A stretch of 64,000 nt of DNA. Source: Chitinophaga agri. GTDB taxonomy: Bacteria; Bacteroidota; Bacteroidia; Chitinophagales; Chitinophagaceae. The number at the start of each line of letters is the position of its first letter. Position 1 is the stretch's first letter. Below the pieces are notes generated by a model. It saw nothing but the letters and a program-made list of their open reading frames with translations. It had not been told where the DNA came from and ran no database searches. Below are positions 27,503 through 34,554 of the stretch, one piece after another. Both the position numbers and the translations under genes were made by a program. Location: positions 5,332,001 through 5,396,000 of the forward strand of contig NZ_CP048113.1 in the NCBI RefSeq assembly GCF_010093065.1, given 5' to 3'.

Positions 27503-28171
27503 ATGGCAATTAACTTAGTAAAGGGACAAACCATTGACCTCCGTAAGAATGACAAAGGCGAAACATTTGACCTGTCAACAGTAACGATCGGTCTCGGTTG
27601 GGACGTACGTAAAAAAAGCGGTGGCTTTTTTGGTAAACTGTTAGGTGGTAAAGAAGAGGAATTTGACCTCGATGCAATCGCTTTCCTGTTAGATAAAAAC
27701 GGTAAAGTAGCTGACCTGGGTAAAACCGTACAGACAAATGACGGTCGTAACCTGAGTCTCTACCAGGGAGATGTTGTTTTCTTTAACAGCCAGCGTCACC
27801 CGTCAGGCAATATCTGGCTGACAGGCGATAACCGCACTGGTGCCGGCGATGGTGATGATGAGCAGATCATTGTTAAACTGGATAGCCTGGATGCGAAATA
27901 TGAAAAGATCCTTTTCATCGTTTCTATCTATCAGGGTCGTCAGCGTAACCAGCACTTCGGTGGTATCGAAAACGCTTTCATCCGTGCAGTAGATAACAAA
28001 GGAAAAGAAATCGTTAAATTCAATCTTTCCGGCGACGCATCTTACACCAACATGTGCTCCCTCGTATTTGCAGAAGTATACCGTAAAGACGGTACCTGGA
28101 AATTCAGAGCACTGGGAGATCCTCAGCCAGCTGATAGCTTTGTGGAAATACTGCGGAGCTACGTTTATTAA
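27503..28171 (+). CDS. TerD family protein (second copy, with insertion)
   Basis: A 222-aa TerD paralogue. The calcium-site motifs are present: EFDLDAIAFLLDKNGK (about 53-68) and GDNRTGAGDGDDEQIIVKLD (about 109-128). Compared with the neighbouring copies it has an insertion before the first metal motif, reading KKSGGFFGKLLGGKEEE, a glycine-rich hydrophobic loop. It also has a longer hairpin with QTNDGRNLSLYQGDVVF and ends ALGDPQPADSFVEILRSYVY. Such divergence is usual between TerD and TerA/TerZ-like subgroups; I cannot assign a subgroup. The VWA gene begins 25 nt after it. Confidence 0.92.
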   Translation: MAINLVKGQTIDLRKNDKGETFDLSTVTIGLGWDVRKKSGGFFGKLLGGKEEEFDLDAIAFLLDKNGKVADLGKTVQTNDGRNLSLYQGDVVFFNSQRHPSGNIWLTGDNRTGAGDGDDEQIIVKLDSLDAKYEKILFIVSIYQGRQRNQHFGGIENAFIRAVDNKGKEIVKFNLSGDASYTNMCSLVFAEVYRKDGTWKFRALGDPQPADSFVEILRSYVY

Positions 28172-28196
28172 TTAACCCTTTCTATAAGAGTCATTC

Positions 28197-28835
28197 ATGA
28201 GAAGATTACCGGTTTATTTAGTGTTGGATACTTCCGGCTCTATGAGCGGAGAGCCCATAGAAGCTGTGAAAAATGGCGTACAGGTACTGATCTCCACCCT
28301 GAGACAAGACCCATATGCCCTGGAAACTGCATTCCTCAGCCTGATCACTTTTGATAGTGATGCGCGCCAGCTGGTGCCACTTACTGATCTGTCATCCTTC
28401 CAGATGCCCGAAATTAAAGCATCTGGTGGTACCTCCCTCGGCGCCGCGCTGCAGCTGGTATCTGACAGTATTAACAGGGAAGTCGCTAAGTCAACTCCTG
28501 ACGTAAAAGGTGACTGGAAACCGCTGGTATTCCTGATGACAGATGGTATCCCAACCGATACGTGGCAGAACGGATTGAATGCCTTCCAGAATACCAAAAT
28601 AGGTATTACAGTCGCCTGTGCCGCTGGCAATGGTGCTGATGTGAGCCTGTTAAAACAAATCACCAATACCGTCGTTTCACTCGATACAGCAGATGCCGCT
28701 ACCATCAAAGCATTCTTTAAATGGGTGTCCGCTTCCGTAAGCACCGGCAGCCAGAAAGTAGAAGGCGGAGAGAAAGAAGTAGCCGGATTAAATGAACTGC
28801 CACCACCTCCACCGGAAGTGAATATCGTTGTGTAA
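28197..28835 (+). CDS. TerY-like VWA domain protein (first copy)
   Basis: A 212-aa single-domain von Willebrand A protein of the TerY group. The metal-ion-dependent adhesion site is complete: DTSGS (Asp11, Ser13, Ser15), GGTSLG (Thr about 81) and MTDGIPTD (Asp about 116). No signal peptide or membrane segment is present, so it is cytoplasmic. The C terminus ends in a proline run, ELPPPPPEVNIVV, shared with the second copy. In Ter systems TerY proteins act as scaffolds with TerD/TerC and with a PP2C/kinase pair. The HAD gene starts one base after the stop codon, implying translational coupling. Confidence 0.9.
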   Translation: MRRLPVYLVLDTSGSMSGEPIEAVKNGVQVLISTLRQDPYALETAFLSLITFDSDARQLVPLTDLSSFQMPEIKASGGTSLGAALQLVSDSINREVAKSTPDVKGDWKPLVFLMTDGIPTDTWQNGLNAFQNTKIGITVACAAGNGADVSLLKQITNTVVSLDTADAATIKAFFKWVSASVSTGSQKVEGGEKEVAGLNELPPPPPEVNIVV

Positions 28836-28836
28836 C

Positions 28837-29547
28837 ATGAGTAGTATCAGGCACGTATCTTTCGATCTGTGGATGACGCTGATCCGCTCGCACGCTTCCT
28901 ATAAAGCAAAACGTGCAGACCTTTTCCGCTCCTTCTTTTCACTTGAGGCGTTCGCGCCGGAAAAAGTGGCAGCAGTGGTTAGAGAAGCGGATGTGCTGAT
29001 CAATAACATGAACGAAATTACCGGGCGTAATGTGCATACATTTGAAATGTACCTCTTATGCCTGCACCTGTTGGGAATAGATATTAAAAGTGTACACCCG
29101 GACAAACTGGAGGAATTCTACAGTTTGTCCGAGGCACTTTTCTTTCAGTATCCTCCATTGCCTTTGTACACGGACACAACGCAGTTGTTAGCCGCTTTGC
29201 ATCGTCAGGGTATTACCACCAACCTGCTTAGTAACACAGGATTTATTCAGGGTCGTACTTTACGTAAACTGATGACGCAATGGGGATGGGACACCCTGTT
29301 TGCCTTTCAGTTGTATTCAGATGAAACGGGTTGTTCAAAACCGGATGTACAAATGTTCAACCGGATGCTGGATAAGGCCGCTATGCTGCATACAGCCCTT
29401 GCTCCCGGAGCAGTATGGCATCTGGGTGATAACCAGATAGCCGATGTTCAGGGTGCACAACGTTTGGGTATATCGGCAACATTGACCGACATCACTCATA
29501 ACCCCTTAAACAAGTTGTTAAATGAAAGATGTTTATGCCTTACATAG
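28837..29547 (+). CDS. HAD superfamily hydrolase of the Ter island
   Basis: A 236-aa haloacid dehalogenase-like protein. Motif I is SFDLWMTLI: the nucleophile Asp is present but the second Asp (general acid in phosphatases) is replaced by Trp. Motif II is LLSNTGF, motif III is the Lys in CSKPDVQMF, and motif IV is HLGDNQIADVQGA. A helical cap lies between motifs I and II. HAD enzymes occur in Ter clusters next to a phosphoribosyltransferase, where they were proposed to make or process a nucleoside-like metabolite. The last 26 nt overlap the phosphoribosyltransferase start. Start chosen at the Met directly after the upstream stop. Confidence 0.85.
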   Translation: MSSIRHVSFDLWMTLIRSHASYKAKRADLFRSFFSLEAFAPEKVAAVVREADVLINNMNEITGRNVHTFEMYLLCLHLLGIDIKSVHPDKLEEFYSLSEALFFQYPPLPLYTDTTQLLAALHRQGITTNLLSNTGFIQGRTLRKLMTQWGWDTLFAFQLYSDETGCSKPDVQMFNRMLDKAAMLHTALAPGAVWHLGDNQIADVQGAQRLGISATLTDITHNPLNKLLNERCLCLT

Positions 29548-30412
29548 CATTGTAGATGATGTTCAATTCCCGTTTGACCCTGCTGATTACAGCCGTTTCA
29601 AGTTTGGGGACGGCGCTGTGGCCGGAGCATACGGCACTGCACTTGCTGAAGGTTTCATCGCTGCTTACGGAGACAGGTTGTCAGAGAATGATCAGCTGGT
29701 CGTATTACCCAGTCCTTACACGAGTATCCCTACCGCTTCTTATCACATGACTACAGCATTTGTAAAAGTGCTTAACCGCTACCTGTGCATAAGAGGGTAT
29801 ATGCCCGCTGTAACCGCCAAGATCCATCGCTATAAAACATATAGCATCGATTACGGAGCGCTAGACATGGAAAGCCGGAAGGCACTCATTATCAATGACA
29901 GGTACCACCTGGACAAAGAATTCCTCGCTGGTAAAACACTGATATTTACCGACGATATCCGGATAACGGGTAGCCACGAACTCATCATCCGCAACCTGCT
30001 GAAGAAATTCGAACTAAACAACAATGCGTATTTCCTTTATTATGCACAACTGCAAAATCAGGACGTACATCCCAACATAGAGAACAAGCTCAATTATTAT
30101 AGTATTCATTCCCTGCAAAGTCTCGAAACTGTGATAGGAGCACCCTCCTTCCTGTTTAATACGAGAGTGGTGAAATACATGCTGCATGCGCCATTTGCTG
30201 CGTATAAAGAATTACTGATGAAACAAACACCGCAGTTCCTCCAGGAACTGGCGGACTGCTGCATCAGCAATAGCTACCACCAGATGGAAGAATACAGAGA
30301 TAATGCAAACTTTTTATTTGATCATCTTCAAAAAATTATACCATCATGGCAATCAATCTGCAAAAAGGAGAAAGAGCCAATCTTGAATTACCAAAATTCA
30401 CTATTGGCTTAG
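29522..30412 (+). CDS. Phosphoribosyltransferase-like protein of the Ter island
   Basis: A 296-aa protein with a type I phosphoribosyltransferase PRPP-binding motif, TLIFTDDIRITGSHELIIRN (about residues 139-158): hydrophobic strand, two acidic residues, then TG. The preceding KALIINDRYHLDKEFLAGK and the N-terminal LPSPYTSIPTASYHMTTAF look like the hood and flexible loop. It matches the PRTase-like proteins reported in Ter-system biosynthetic modules; substrate is unknown. Its start overlaps the HAD gene by 26 nt, and its end overlaps the third terD by 67 nt in another frame, so expression is tightly linked. The last 22 residues exist only because of that overlap. Confidence 0.8.
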   Translation: MKDVYALHSIVDDVQFPFDPADYSRFKFGDGAVAGAYGTALAEGFIAAYGDRLSENDQLVVLPSPYTSIPTASYHMTTAFVKVLNRYLCIRGYMPAVTAKIHRYKTYSIDYGALDMESRKALIINDRYHLDKEFLAGKTLIFTDDIRITGSHELIIRNLLKKFELNNNAYFLYYAQLQNQDVHPNIENKLNYYSIHSLQSLETVIGAPSFLFNTRVVKYMLHAPFAAYKELLMKQTPQFLQELADCCISNSYHQMEEYRDNANFLFDHLQKIIPSWQSICKKEKEPILNYQNSLLA

Positions 30413-30900
30413 GATGGGATATCAATGAATCACATACAGGTGGCGAATGCGACCTGGATGCTTCTGTATTCCTCCTGGGTGAAAACAGGAAAATCCTGTC
30501 TGATCAGCATTTCGTGTTTTACAATAACCTGGAATCTCCGGATGGTGCTGTTAAGCATTCTGGTGATAACCGTACAGGTGCTGGTGACGGTGATGACGAA
30601 ACTATCCACGTAGATCTGTCAGTGATCAACCCTGCAGTAAAAGAGATCTGTATCGTGGTAACTATCCATGAAGCCGCTGCACGCCGCCAGAACTTCGGTC
30701 AGATCCGTAACTCATTTATCCGTGTCTACGATGCTGCAAAGAACGTAGAACTGGTGAAATATGAACTGGGTGAGGACTTCTCTATCGAAACTGCAGTTGA
30801 ATTTGGCCGCATCTACAAACGCGATAACGCATGGCGTTTTGAAGCGGTAGGAGTAGGACAGAGCGGTGGATTAGAGCAGTATCTTGCTAAATACGCATAA
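30346..30900 (+). CDS. TerD family protein (third copy)
   Basis: A 184-aa TerD protein with intact metal motifs: ECDLDASVFLLGENRK (about 32-47) and GDNRTGAGDGDDETIHVDLS. The conserved FGQIRNSFIRVYD and ELGEDFSIETAVEFGRIY segments follow. It is much more like the first copy than the second, indicating duplication. The first 67 nt lie inside the 3' end of the phosphoribosyltransferase gene. After its stop comes a 185-nt gap holding a long inverted repeat. Confidence 0.93.
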   Translation: MAINLQKGERANLELPKFTIGLGWDINESHTGGECDLDASVFLLGENRKILSDQHFVFYNNLESPDGAVKHSGDNRTGAGDGDDETIHVDLSVINPAVKEICIVVTIHEAAARRQNFGQIRNSFIRVYDAAKNVELVKYELGEDFSIETAVEFGRIYKRDNAWRFEAVGVGQSGGLEQYLAKYA

Positions 30901-30908
30901 TAAAATTC

Positions 30909-31055
30909 AATTAGGAATTAGGAGCTAGGAATTGCTGGATGATAACACCTTTTCAATACGTAATCGGATAGCATGTTTAATTAGCCAGTTTAAAACTTTT
31001 ACGCTTTACATGTGCTGACTATTCATACACAATTCCTAATCCCTAATTCCTAATT
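30909..31055. repeat. Intergenic element bounded by 26-bp inverted repeats
   Basis: The left end (30909-30934) and right end (31030-31055) are near-perfect inverted copies built from an AATTCCT/AGGAATT heptamer; 24 of 26 positions match. They enclose 95 nt without coding character. The element is flanked on both sides by ATTC, possibly a chance match. An imperfect relative of the same length lies at 54939-55086. Confidence 0.65.
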
Positions 31056-31085
31056 ATTCAATAATAGCCCAGACATTATAATCGT

Positions 31086-31721
31086 ATGAGACGTCTCCCG
31101 GTTTACCTGCTATTAGATACTTCCGGCTCCATGAGGGGCGAACGTATTGAGGCCGTGAAGAACGGACTGCAGGTATTGGTATCTAAATTAAGACAGGACC
31201 CTTTTGCCCTGGAATCAGTATGGATCAGCATTATCACGTTCGACAGAGAGGTGAAACAGCTGCTGCCACTGACAGCTTTGGAATCATTACAGTTACCCGA
31301 AATTACTACGCCCGAATCCGGCCCGACCAATATGGGTGCAGCATTGGAAATGCTGTGCAGCAAACTGGAATCGGAAGTCGCAAAAGGCAATGATACACAG
31401 AAAGGCGACTGGCGTCCTTTACTGTTCCTCATGACTGATGGTAAGCCGTCCGATCTGGCTGCCTTCAGGGAAGTTGTGCCAAAGGTAAAACGCCAGAACC
31501 TGGGAGCGCTAGTCGCCTGTGCCGCTGGTGCAGAAGCGCAGGATAGCTTCCTGAAAGAACTGACTGATACGGTCGTGCATCTCGATACCGCAGACAGTTC
31601 CACCCTGATGTCGTTCTTCAAATGGGTATCAGCTTCTATCGGTACTGGCAACAAGAGTGCTGGCACAACAGAAGAAATTCAGCTGCCACCACCTCCGGCA
31701 GAAGTACATGTCATCATTTAA
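31086..31721 (+). CDS. TerY-like VWA domain protein (second copy)
   Basis: A 211-aa paralogue of the first VWA protein. The metal site is intact: DTSGS (11-15), the TNMGAALEM region supplying Thr, and MTDGKPSD. It shares the opening MRRLPVYLLLDTSGSM and the C-terminal proline tail, here QLPPPPAEVHVII. It starts a second gene block after the inverted-repeat gap and is separated from the small membrane protein gene by 82 nt. No membrane segment; cytoplasmic. Confidence 0.9.
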   Translation: MRRLPVYLLLDTSGSMRGERIEAVKNGLQVLVSKLRQDPFALESVWISIITFDREVKQLLPLTALESLQLPEITTPESGPTNMGAALEMLCSKLESEVAKGNDTQKGDWRPLLFLMTDGKPSDLAAFREVVPKVKRQNLGALVACAAGAEAQDSFLKELTDTVVHLDTADSSTLMSFFKWVSASIGTGNKSAGTTEEIQLPPPPAEVHVII

Positions 31722-31803
31722 TCAATAGCCAGGACAAAGCCGGCTATACGCCATAACCATAGTGCTGCCTCATAAAACCGGCGGCCGTAAAGAACTATAC
31801 CAA

Positions 31804-32058
31804 ATGTTATATATAATATTCAAGCTGATTATAAACGTCCTCATAGTAGGACTCTTTTTATATTCCAAACTGCTGCCCTATGAAGAACGTTTAACCGGTC
31901 AGTTCAAGCAGACGTTTGGATTCTTCAAAAGTATTTTCAAACCTGTACTGAGCTTGTTCAGTGGTATCAAGCCTTTCCAGGTAGGCACAGGATTATCTGT
32001 TGATATGACACAGATCATCCTGCTGATCATATTACTGGTACTTAATTGGTTCTACTAA
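31804..32058 (+). CDS. Small membrane protein, YggT-like
   Basis: An 84-aa protein with two hydrophobic segments: residues 1-23 (MLYIIFKLIINVLIVGLFLY) and about 66-83 (MTQIILLIILLVLNWF). The linker reads FFKSIFKPVLSLFSGIKPF then VGTGLSVDMTQ. The pattern 'P-x-L ... G-L-S-x-D followed by a terminal helix' resembles the YggT family. The start at 31804 gives a first residue right at the helix; an earlier Met adds a basic non-conserved stretch. The stop codon overlaps the next start (TAATG), so translation is coupled to the third VWA protein, which it may anchor to the membrane. Confidence 0.65.
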   Translation: MLYIIFKLIINVLIVGLFLYSKLLPYEERLTGQFKQTFGFFKSIFKPVLSLFSGIKPFQVGTGLSVDMTQIILLIILLVLNWFY

Positions 32059-33116
32059 TGAGAAGACTACCCATTTATTTCCTCATTGACGTATCTGAGT
32101 CTATGGTAGGAGAACAAATTCAGTTTGTGGAGGAAGGATTGGCCACGATCATTAAGGAGTTGAAGTCTGACCCCTATGCACTGGAAACTGCCTGGATATC
32201 TATCATCGTATTTGCCGGCCAGGCAAAGACAATAGTACCACTGCAGGAAGTGATCAGCTTCTATCCTCCTAAATTCCCTATCGGCGCAGGTACCTCTCTG
32301 GGCAATGGTTTGGGCCACCTGATGTATGAGCTGCGCAAAAATATCCAGCAAACAACGGCTACACAGAAAGGTGACTGGAAACCTATCGTATTCCTGTTCA
32401 CTGATGGCACACCGACTGATGATGCCAGTCCGGCTATCCGTGAATGGAAACAGAACTGGCAGGGTAAATCCAACCTGATCGCTATCTCCTTCGGAGACGA
32501 AAATAACCTGAGTGTACTGAAAGAACTGACAGAAACCGTATTGCTGTTCAAGAATGCTACACCTCAGTCTTATAAAGAATTCTTCAGATGGGTGACCGCT
32601 TCGATTAAATCCAGCAGTGTAAGTGTCAGCAATAATGGCGCTGGTATCGAACTGGCTAAGCTGAGCGATGGTGTGATCGAAAAAGTGGATATAGATAAAC
32701 TGCCTCCGGGAAAGCCAGGCTTCGTAGATACTAATTACGCCATCTTTGCGGCCAAATGCCAGAATACGCATAAGCCTTATCTGATCAAGTATAAAAAGGG
32801 CTTGCGTCCGGTAACCATCAGTGGACTGGATATGCAATCCATGGGTTACCGCCTCAACGGTGCATTTCCGGTAGATAATGTGTATTTTGAATTATCCGCA
32901 GAAGGCGGCGTGGTGAACAGTAAAGTGAGTACGGATGAACTGGAAGGTTTTCCGACTTGCCCATGCTGCGGTAATCAGTATGGCTTCAGTGTTTGTTCCT
33001 GTGGTAAAGTACACTGCGTAGGACAGGAAGAAGTAAGTACCTGCTCGTGGTGTGGAAAACAGGGTAAATACGGATTCGGTGATGGTCACATGGATATAAA
33101 CAGAACACAGGGATAA
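32058..33116 (+). CDS. TerY-like VWA protein with C-terminal zinc ribbon
   Basis: A 352-aa member of the TerY-P triad. The VWA domain (about 1-190) has DVSES at 11-15, GAGTSLG and FTDGTPTDD. It is followed by a beta-rich TerY-C-type region (about 225-300) and a cysteine-rich module near the C terminus: TCPCCGNQ, VCSCGKVHC and TCSWCGK, probably binding zinc. Unlike the two other VWA proteins it lacks the terminal proline tail. It is coupled on both sides by TAATG overlaps, upstream to the small membrane protein and downstream to the PP2C gene. Family knowledge predicts a scaffold that presents targets to the phosphatase and kinase. Confidence 0.88.
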   Translation: MRRLPIYFLIDVSESMVGEQIQFVEEGLATIIKELKSDPYALETAWISIIVFAGQAKTIVPLQEVISFYPPKFPIGAGTSLGNGLGHLMYELRKNIQQTTATQKGDWKPIVFLFTDGTPTDDASPAIREWKQNWQGKSNLIAISFGDENNLSVLKELTETVLLFKNATPQSYKEFFRWVTASIKSSSVSVSNNGAGIELAKLSDGVIEKVDIDKLPPGKPGFVDTNYAIFAAKCQNTHKPYLIKYKKGLRPVTISGLDMQSMGYRLNGAFPVDNVYFELSAEGGVVNSKVSTDELEGFPTCPCCGNQYGFSVCSCGKVHCVGQEEVSTCSWCGKQGKYGFGDGHMDINRTQG

Positions 33117-34543
33117 TGGCAGCAATGTATGAGACAGGTACTGTACACTCATTCCTGGAGTTACTGTTGAAGCATAAATGCGGAGCGATTAAAGAAAGTC
33201 AACAGGCACTGCTCGATCAGTTTAAACAGGATGCGACCATCCTGGAAGCAGTGCAGGTGATCTTAAAATCTCAAAATGATATAGTGGAATCCTGGAAAGA
33301 AAGATCAATGATTGATGATATTCTGCAAAAGCAAATTGTATTGCCAAACGGCAGGGTAAATAAGGCATACAGTTTCATATTTGACCCTGCAGCACCAGGG
33401 TTACAGGAAATGGGTGATTTTGAATGGAGTATCCCCGCAGAACTGGGGTTGTCATTCGATGAAACGGCCAATACCATTTCCGGTACACCCCAGCAGCAGG
33501 GTGAATTTATTCTTACCCTGCTGTTCCGGTTGAAACATCATCCGGCAGATAAACCATTTACTGAGAAGAAAGTGTTTCTCGTTGTGAATCCTGATCCAAA
33601 ATCATTATGGCAGAATCTGCCTTCCGATAAGCAGGATAGATACTGGCAGCCTGATCATGCCTTTGTGAATGTACCCTTCGGTAACCGTCAGCTGGTGATT
33701 GCCTCTAAAAGAGGCCGTAGCCATGCGCATGAAGGTAAATTCAGAGACGATAGCTTTGGATGCGATTTTAACGCTGAAAAAGGCTGGGGAATCATAGCAG
33801 TGGCTGATGGTGCCGGATCGGCGAAATATAGTCGTAAAGGGTCTGATATTGCTTGTAAAGCGGCAGTAGCCAGCTTCCGGGAACTGCTGACGGGTGATAG
33901 GATGGCCGTACTCGAAGAAACCATTGCGGCTTACCTGGGCGATCCCAATGAGGAGAACCAGAAAAAAGTTAGCGTGCAGTTCATCGAGCAACTGGGTAAA
34001 ATCGCCTTCACCGCACAGGGAAAGATCAAACAGGAAGCCCAGGACAATGGCGCCGACATAAAGGATTATGCCACGACGCTTATTTTCGCGTTGGTGAAAC
34101 AATATCCAGCTGGTTATGTGATCAGTTCCTTCTGGGTAGGGGATGGTGGTATCGGCATTTACCAGGATGCAACAGGTGAAGCTTTTGTGATGGGTGTACC
34201 TGATAGTGGTGAATTTGCAGGGCAGACACGTTTCCTCACCATGTCCGACATCTTTGCAAACGGGGCGTATGTAAACCGCATCCGTTTCAAAGTGGTTGCT
34301 GACTTTACCGCCCTGATACTGATGACGGATGGTATCACTGACCCGAAATTCCAGACTGACGGCAATTTGCAGAAGAATGAAGTGTGGCGCCAGTTATGGC
34401 AGGACCTGAACGGTGCGAATGAGGACAGTGCGGATGTAAAGTTCGCCGCTGCGCCTGCTGAGGTCAGTGAACGGCTTCTCAGCTGGCTGGACTTCTGGTC
34501 TCCGGGCAATCACGACGATCGAACCATTGCTATTTTATACTGA
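33116..34543 (+). CDS. PP2C-type protein phosphatase with N-terminal Ig-like domain
   Basis: A 475-aa Ser/Thr phosphatase, second member of the TerY-P triad. Residues 1-72 are helical. Residues about 73-158 resemble a putative Ig (He_PIG-like) domain: FEWSIPAELGLSFDETANTI, SGTPQQQGEFILTLLFRL. Such domains are normally found in secreted proteins. The PP2C domain spans about 190-470, with DDSFGCDF (Asp211/212), AVADGAGSAKYSRKGSDIAC (about 229-248), SSFWVGDGGIGIY and a C-terminal NHDDRTIAIL metal site. No signal peptide is present, so the Ig-like part is cytoplasmic. Start overlaps the upstream stop by one base; the kinase starts 11 nt downstream. Confidence 0.88.
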   Translation: MAAMYETGTVHSFLELLLKHKCGAIKESQQALLDQFKQDATILEAVQVILKSQNDIVESWKERSMIDDILQKQIVLPNGRVNKAYSFIFDPAAPGLQEMGDFEWSIPAELGLSFDETANTISGTPQQQGEFILTLLFRLKHHPADKPFTEKKVFLVVNPDPKSLWQNLPSDKQDRYWQPDHAFVNVPFGNRQLVIASKRGRSHAHEGKFRDDSFGCDFNAEKGWGIIAVADGAGSAKYSRKGSDIACKAAVASFRELLTGDRMAVLEETIAAYLGDPNEENQKKVSVQFIEQLGKIAFTAQGKIKQEAQDNGADIKDYATTLIFALVKQYPAGYVISSFWVGDGGIGIYQDATGEAFVMGVPDSGEFAGQTRFLTMSDIFANGAYVNRIRFKVVADFTALILMTDGITDPKFQTDGNLQKNEVWRQLWQDLNGANEDSADVKFAAAPAEVSERLLSWLDFWSPGNHDDRTIAILY

Positions 34544-34554
34544 TAAGGGATTAC

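Noticed and set aside
30909..31055. CRISPR or insertion-sequence interpretation of the inverted repeat
   Set aside because: There are only two arms, no spacer series, no cas gene and no transposase frame between them.
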